A stretch of 64,000 nucleotides of DNA from Parahaliea maris. Its GTDB lineage: Bacteria; Pseudomonadota; Gammaproteobacteria; Pseudomonadales; Halieaceae. Numbering within the stretch: the first letter of the stretch is position 1; each line of letters begins with the position of its first letter. The stretch covers positions 248,001-312,000 of the forward strand of contig NZ_VRZA01000002.1 in assembly GCF_008064665.1 (NCBI RefSeq), written 5' to 3'. Shown piece after piece: positions 61,741 through 64,000 of the stretch. Under the pieces are notes generated by a model, which saw nothing but the letters and a program-made list of their open reading frames with translations, searched no databases and was not told where the DNA came from. Position numbers and translations under genes: made by a program.

Positions 61741-62435
61741 GGTGTGCTCCCGTCGACAGCTGCCCTGTCATCATCGTCGTCAGCGGAGCCTCCAGCCATA
61801 GGGCCGGCGTCCGGCCCCAGCAGCTGCGTCAGCACGTTGTCAGTGATCAGGCTGGTGATATCGGGGCGGATGGTGAGCCAGGCCTCGGCATCCTCCAGCG
61901 CTTCGTCCCCGGCGCTGCGGATCAGGCGCAGCTGGCGCAGGCGTCGAAACAGGGCCCTGCGCTCCACAACACCATCTGGTAGCGGCCTTCCCAGCAGGTT
62001 CTTGCTGGCCAGATTCAGGCTTTCCAGCGGCAACACCACCTGTCCGAGCTCGTCGATCTGACCCTCCCTCAGGGCCTTGTCGTACTCCGCACGCAGCACC
62101 AGAATGGCCGCCACTTCCTGCTGGGTGAGGCGCTGGCGCAAACCGCTGTTGAAGCTGTCATCTGTATCGGCCAGTCCAGGCACTTCTGCCCCGGGGGGGA
62201 ACAGGCGCAGCGAGTGAAAGCGCGGTTCGTGCAGGATGCGGATGCGCAGTACCTGCAGGTAATCCTCCACCAGGTCCGCCACCTGCAGGTAGCGGTCGTA
62301 GAATTCGGCCTCGCGCTTGCTCTCGTCGCGGCACAACACGCCGTTATCCAGCAGGCGGATCATGAGTTCGGAAAATTGCTCCGGGCTCAGGCCCCGGGTT
62401 TCCAGGGTCTCCTCAATGATGTTGCTTATCGTCAT
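61731..62435 (-). CDS. jetB: Wadjet subunit JetB (DUF4194)
   Basis: KITE-like winged-helix subunit (MksE-type), 234 residues, with DUF4194 features: [47 protein letters not shown] and the C-terminal [11 protein letters not shown] charged Asp-rich tail ends the protein. ATG at 62435 follows ACAGG and overlaps the jetA stop by 23 bp; a longer in-frame reading begins inside jetA and is less likely. Confidence 0.88.
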   Translation of the reverse strand: MTISNIIEETLETRGLSPEQFSELMIRLLDNGVLCRDESKREAEFYDRYLQVADLVEDYLQVLRIRILHEPRFHSLRLFPPGAEVPGLADTDDSFNSGLRQRLTQQEVAAILVLRAEYDKALREGQIDELGQVVLPLESLNLASKNLLGRPLPDGVVERRALFRRLRQLRLIRSAGDEALEDAEAWLTIRPDITSLITDNVLTQLLGPDAGPMAGGSADDDDDRAAVDGSTPCT

Positions 62436-63855
62436 CCTGTTCCAGTTCCAGCAGGAAGCCATCCCTGCGCGTGAAGTAGTGTTCGCCGGTGATCGGCTCG
62501 TGGGTTTGCTCAACTTTCAGGTGGAAACCACCGCTGCGGTGCTCCGCACTGCCCAGCTCGATGACGTGGCTCAGCGCAAGCAGATCGGCGGCGCTGTCGA
62601 TCGGCAGGTCGCGGCTGTCGATACGGCGGCTGGCACCGAGGGCATCCCGCAGGTAGTCGCGCAGGGCACCGCTGTTGATGTTGAAAGCTTTGTCCAGCAA
62701 TTGCTGTGTCAGCAGCTCGCGCAGGGTGGCAGCGTCGGGTGATGCGATATCGTTGATGCGGCTCTGCACGACCCGCTGAGTGCGTCTTTCCCGCAGCCGG
62801 TTTTGTGCGGGGTCCACCAGTCCAACACGAAGTTCGGCCATCAGTTCGCCGGCAGCATTGAGCCGCTGCTCGAACTCCCTGTCATCCAGGCCGGAGAGCT
62901 CGCGGCACAGGCCGACGATGTCATTATGCTTCTGGCTGTGCAGGTAGTTGAGTTGGCGAATGATAATGTCGGCGCGCTTGGTGAAACCTTGCAGGGTGCG
63001 CCGCAGGGCCGGCAGCATGATTTCCGAGGCATTGCGCATGCGTGTTTCAATGCTGTCCAGCAGCTGCCACAGCACCGAGGCGTCCTCGTTGACCACCAGG
63101 TCCGGCGCCAGTCGCCTCAGTTCGCGCTCGGCGGCCTGTTTCCAGCTGTTGTGCTTGCGACGAATACTGGCGATGGTGTTCTGGATGCGATCGCGGTGCT
63201 TTTCCACGCTGTCGGCGGAGAGGCGAATCGCGACATCGGGCTGGAAGCGCTTTTCCATGAATTCGAAGAACTGGTCCGAGGCCTGCTGCACCAGCTGCTG
63301 GGCTTCCACTTCCCTGACCAGTTCCCGCTTGCGCTCCTCCAGTTCGGCGATGATGTCTGTAAAGTCGGCGATGATACGCTCCGAGTGTTCATGAGCGTCC
63401 AGCAGGTCGTAGACCTCACCGCGGTCGAGGAAGGCGGCCAGTGCATTGAGCGTATTGCGGGTGTTGCGGTGACGGGTGCGCACACTGCGCCCGTCCACCT
63501 CCGCCAGGGTCTGGGTAAACAGGCGCCCGGTACGGCTGAAGGGATAGGTGGATTGAAAGGAGGCCTCGTCCTTGTCCCGCTTGAGCCAGCCGTAATCCAC
63601 CAGCTGGTTCAGAATCCAGCTTGCCTGTTCCCGGCTACTGGTAAAGCGCCCCTCGTCCTCGCCCTCCAGCAGGGGCGCCCGTTCCAGCGCTTCGCTGAAT
63701 ATGTCCAGCACCTGCTCCCGGCGCAGGGATTCGCCATAGTCGGCGCGGGCGCTATAGAGTCGTTCGTGCAGCAGGCGCAGGCATTCGGCAATCTGTTCGC
63801 GGTACTTGCCGGTCAGGGGGCGAAAAAACTGGCTGCGCTCATCGGAGAAGAACAT
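62413..63855 (-). CDS. jetA: Wadjet kleisin-like subunit JetA (DUF3375)
   Basis: First gene of the type I Wadjet operon, 480 residues, kleisin-like (MksF-type) with DUF3375 features: an N-terminal winged-helix part ([21 protein letters not shown]), [13 protein letters not shown], then a mostly helical middle and a C-terminal winged-helix part ([14 protein letters not shown]). It joins the JetC heads. ATG at 63855 gives the DUF3375-like N-terminus; a longer frame of 31 codons exists upstream with no supporting homology. The stretch from here to the window end holds no gene I can support. Confidence 0.9.
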   Translation of the reverse strand: MFFSDERSQFFRPLTGKYREQIAECLRLLHERLYSARADYGESLRREQVLDIFSEALERAPLLEGEDEGRFTSSREQASWILNQLVDYGWLKRDKDEASFQSTYPFSRTGRLFTQTLAEVDGRSVRTRHRNTRNTLNALAAFLDRGEVYDLLDAHEHSERIIADFTDIIAELEERKRELVREVEAQQLVQQASDQFFEFMEKRFQPDVAIRLSADSVEKHRDRIQNTIASIRRKHNSWKQAAERELRRLAPDLVVNEDASVLWQLLDSIETRMRNASEIMLPALRRTLQGFTKRADIIIRQLNYLHSQKHNDIVGLCRELSGLDDREFEQRLNAAGELMAELRVGLVDPAQNRLRERRTQRVVQSRINDIASPDAATLRELLTQQLLDKAFNINSGALRDYLRDALGASRRIDSRDLPIDSAADLLALSHVIELGSAEHRSGGFHLKVEQTHEPITGEHYFTRRDGFLLELEQDDDKQHH

Positions 63856-64000
63856 GGTTGGTATCGGCCTGGTGGTGTTCTCGACAGGGCTTGAATCCGG
63901 CGTGCCTGAGGCGGGCGGCAGGCGCACCCGGAGCCAGCCGCACAACATAACAGAGTCGCCTCGCCTGGAGTAGTTTGTTCCCGCACTTAAGACTGCGGTA

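Noticed and set aside
63856-64000. Gene at the right edge upstream of jetA
   Set aside because: Only an open extension of the jetA frame without homology; it is more likely the jet promoter region.

Overview
The window reads as chromosome of a high-GC marine-type gammaproteobacterium. The core gene string accA-tilS-pyrG-kdsA-eno-ftsB-ispD-ispF-truD-pcm-nlpD-rpoS-fdxA-mutS is the arrangement known from Pseudomonas and Cellvibrionales/Halieaceae relatives. A Na+-pumping oxaloacetate decarboxylase, a betaine-type BCCT carrier and several secreted peptidases fit a marine heterotroph. The taxon is inference from gene order and protein similarity recalled from memory; no search was run. No rRNA, tRNA, CRISPR array, insertion sequence or prophage was seen.

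Layout. 1-7.7 kb: a BCCT transporter (cut by the window edge), an AidB-type acyl-CoA dehydrogenase, a tightly packed three-gene module (retropepsin-like lipoprotein, inactive transglutaminase fused to a 7TM domain, RimK-like ATP-grasp ligase) and an SDR. 7.9-15.4 kb: an EEP-family nuclease/phosphatase, the RNA helicase RhlE, a heparanase-like GH79 protein, an acyl-CoA synthetase, YaiI and an MFS carrier. 15.5-22 kb: the Entner-Doudoroff regulator hexR, divergent from eda, a GAPDH-like pseudoenzyme, true gap and ppc. Near-identical HexR-like boxes lie in front of both divergent arms. 22-34.6 kb: a SYLF lipoprotein-like protein and a peptide-use cluster (M2 ACE-like peptidase, M1 aminopeptidase lipoprotein, POT peptide carrier, M49 DPP III-like lipoprotein), interrupted by a 984-residue repeat-rich membrane protein of unknown role. 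34.8-40.1 kb: an SDR, dusC and oadGAB. 40.3-56 kb: the conserved core string, with DUF368/PopT between pcm and nlpD and no surE. 56-63.9 kb: an accessory island upstream of mutS, with a decayed DUF1428 gene, a BrnT/BrnA toxin-antitoxin pair and a complete type I Wadjet (jetABCD) plasmid-defence operon.

How the genes work together. HexR probably couples the intracellular KDPG level to eda-gap-ppc expression, sending sugar acids to pyruvate, glyceraldehyde-3-phosphate, PEP and oxaloacetate. OadGAB can spend oxaloacetate to pump Na+, and AccA draws acetyl-CoA into fatty acids. Secreted peptidases and the POT carrier supply peptides. The most unusual items are the GAPDH paralogue whose catalytic Cys and phosphate-site Arg are replaced, the heparanase-like GH79 protein without a visible signal peptide, the ATP-grasp/7TM-transglutaminase/retropepsin module, the 984-residue coiled-coil/propeller/multi-TM protein, and the mutS-adjacent island. 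Short tandem duplications recur close to stop codons (oadB, jetC, kdsA, the M1 gene).
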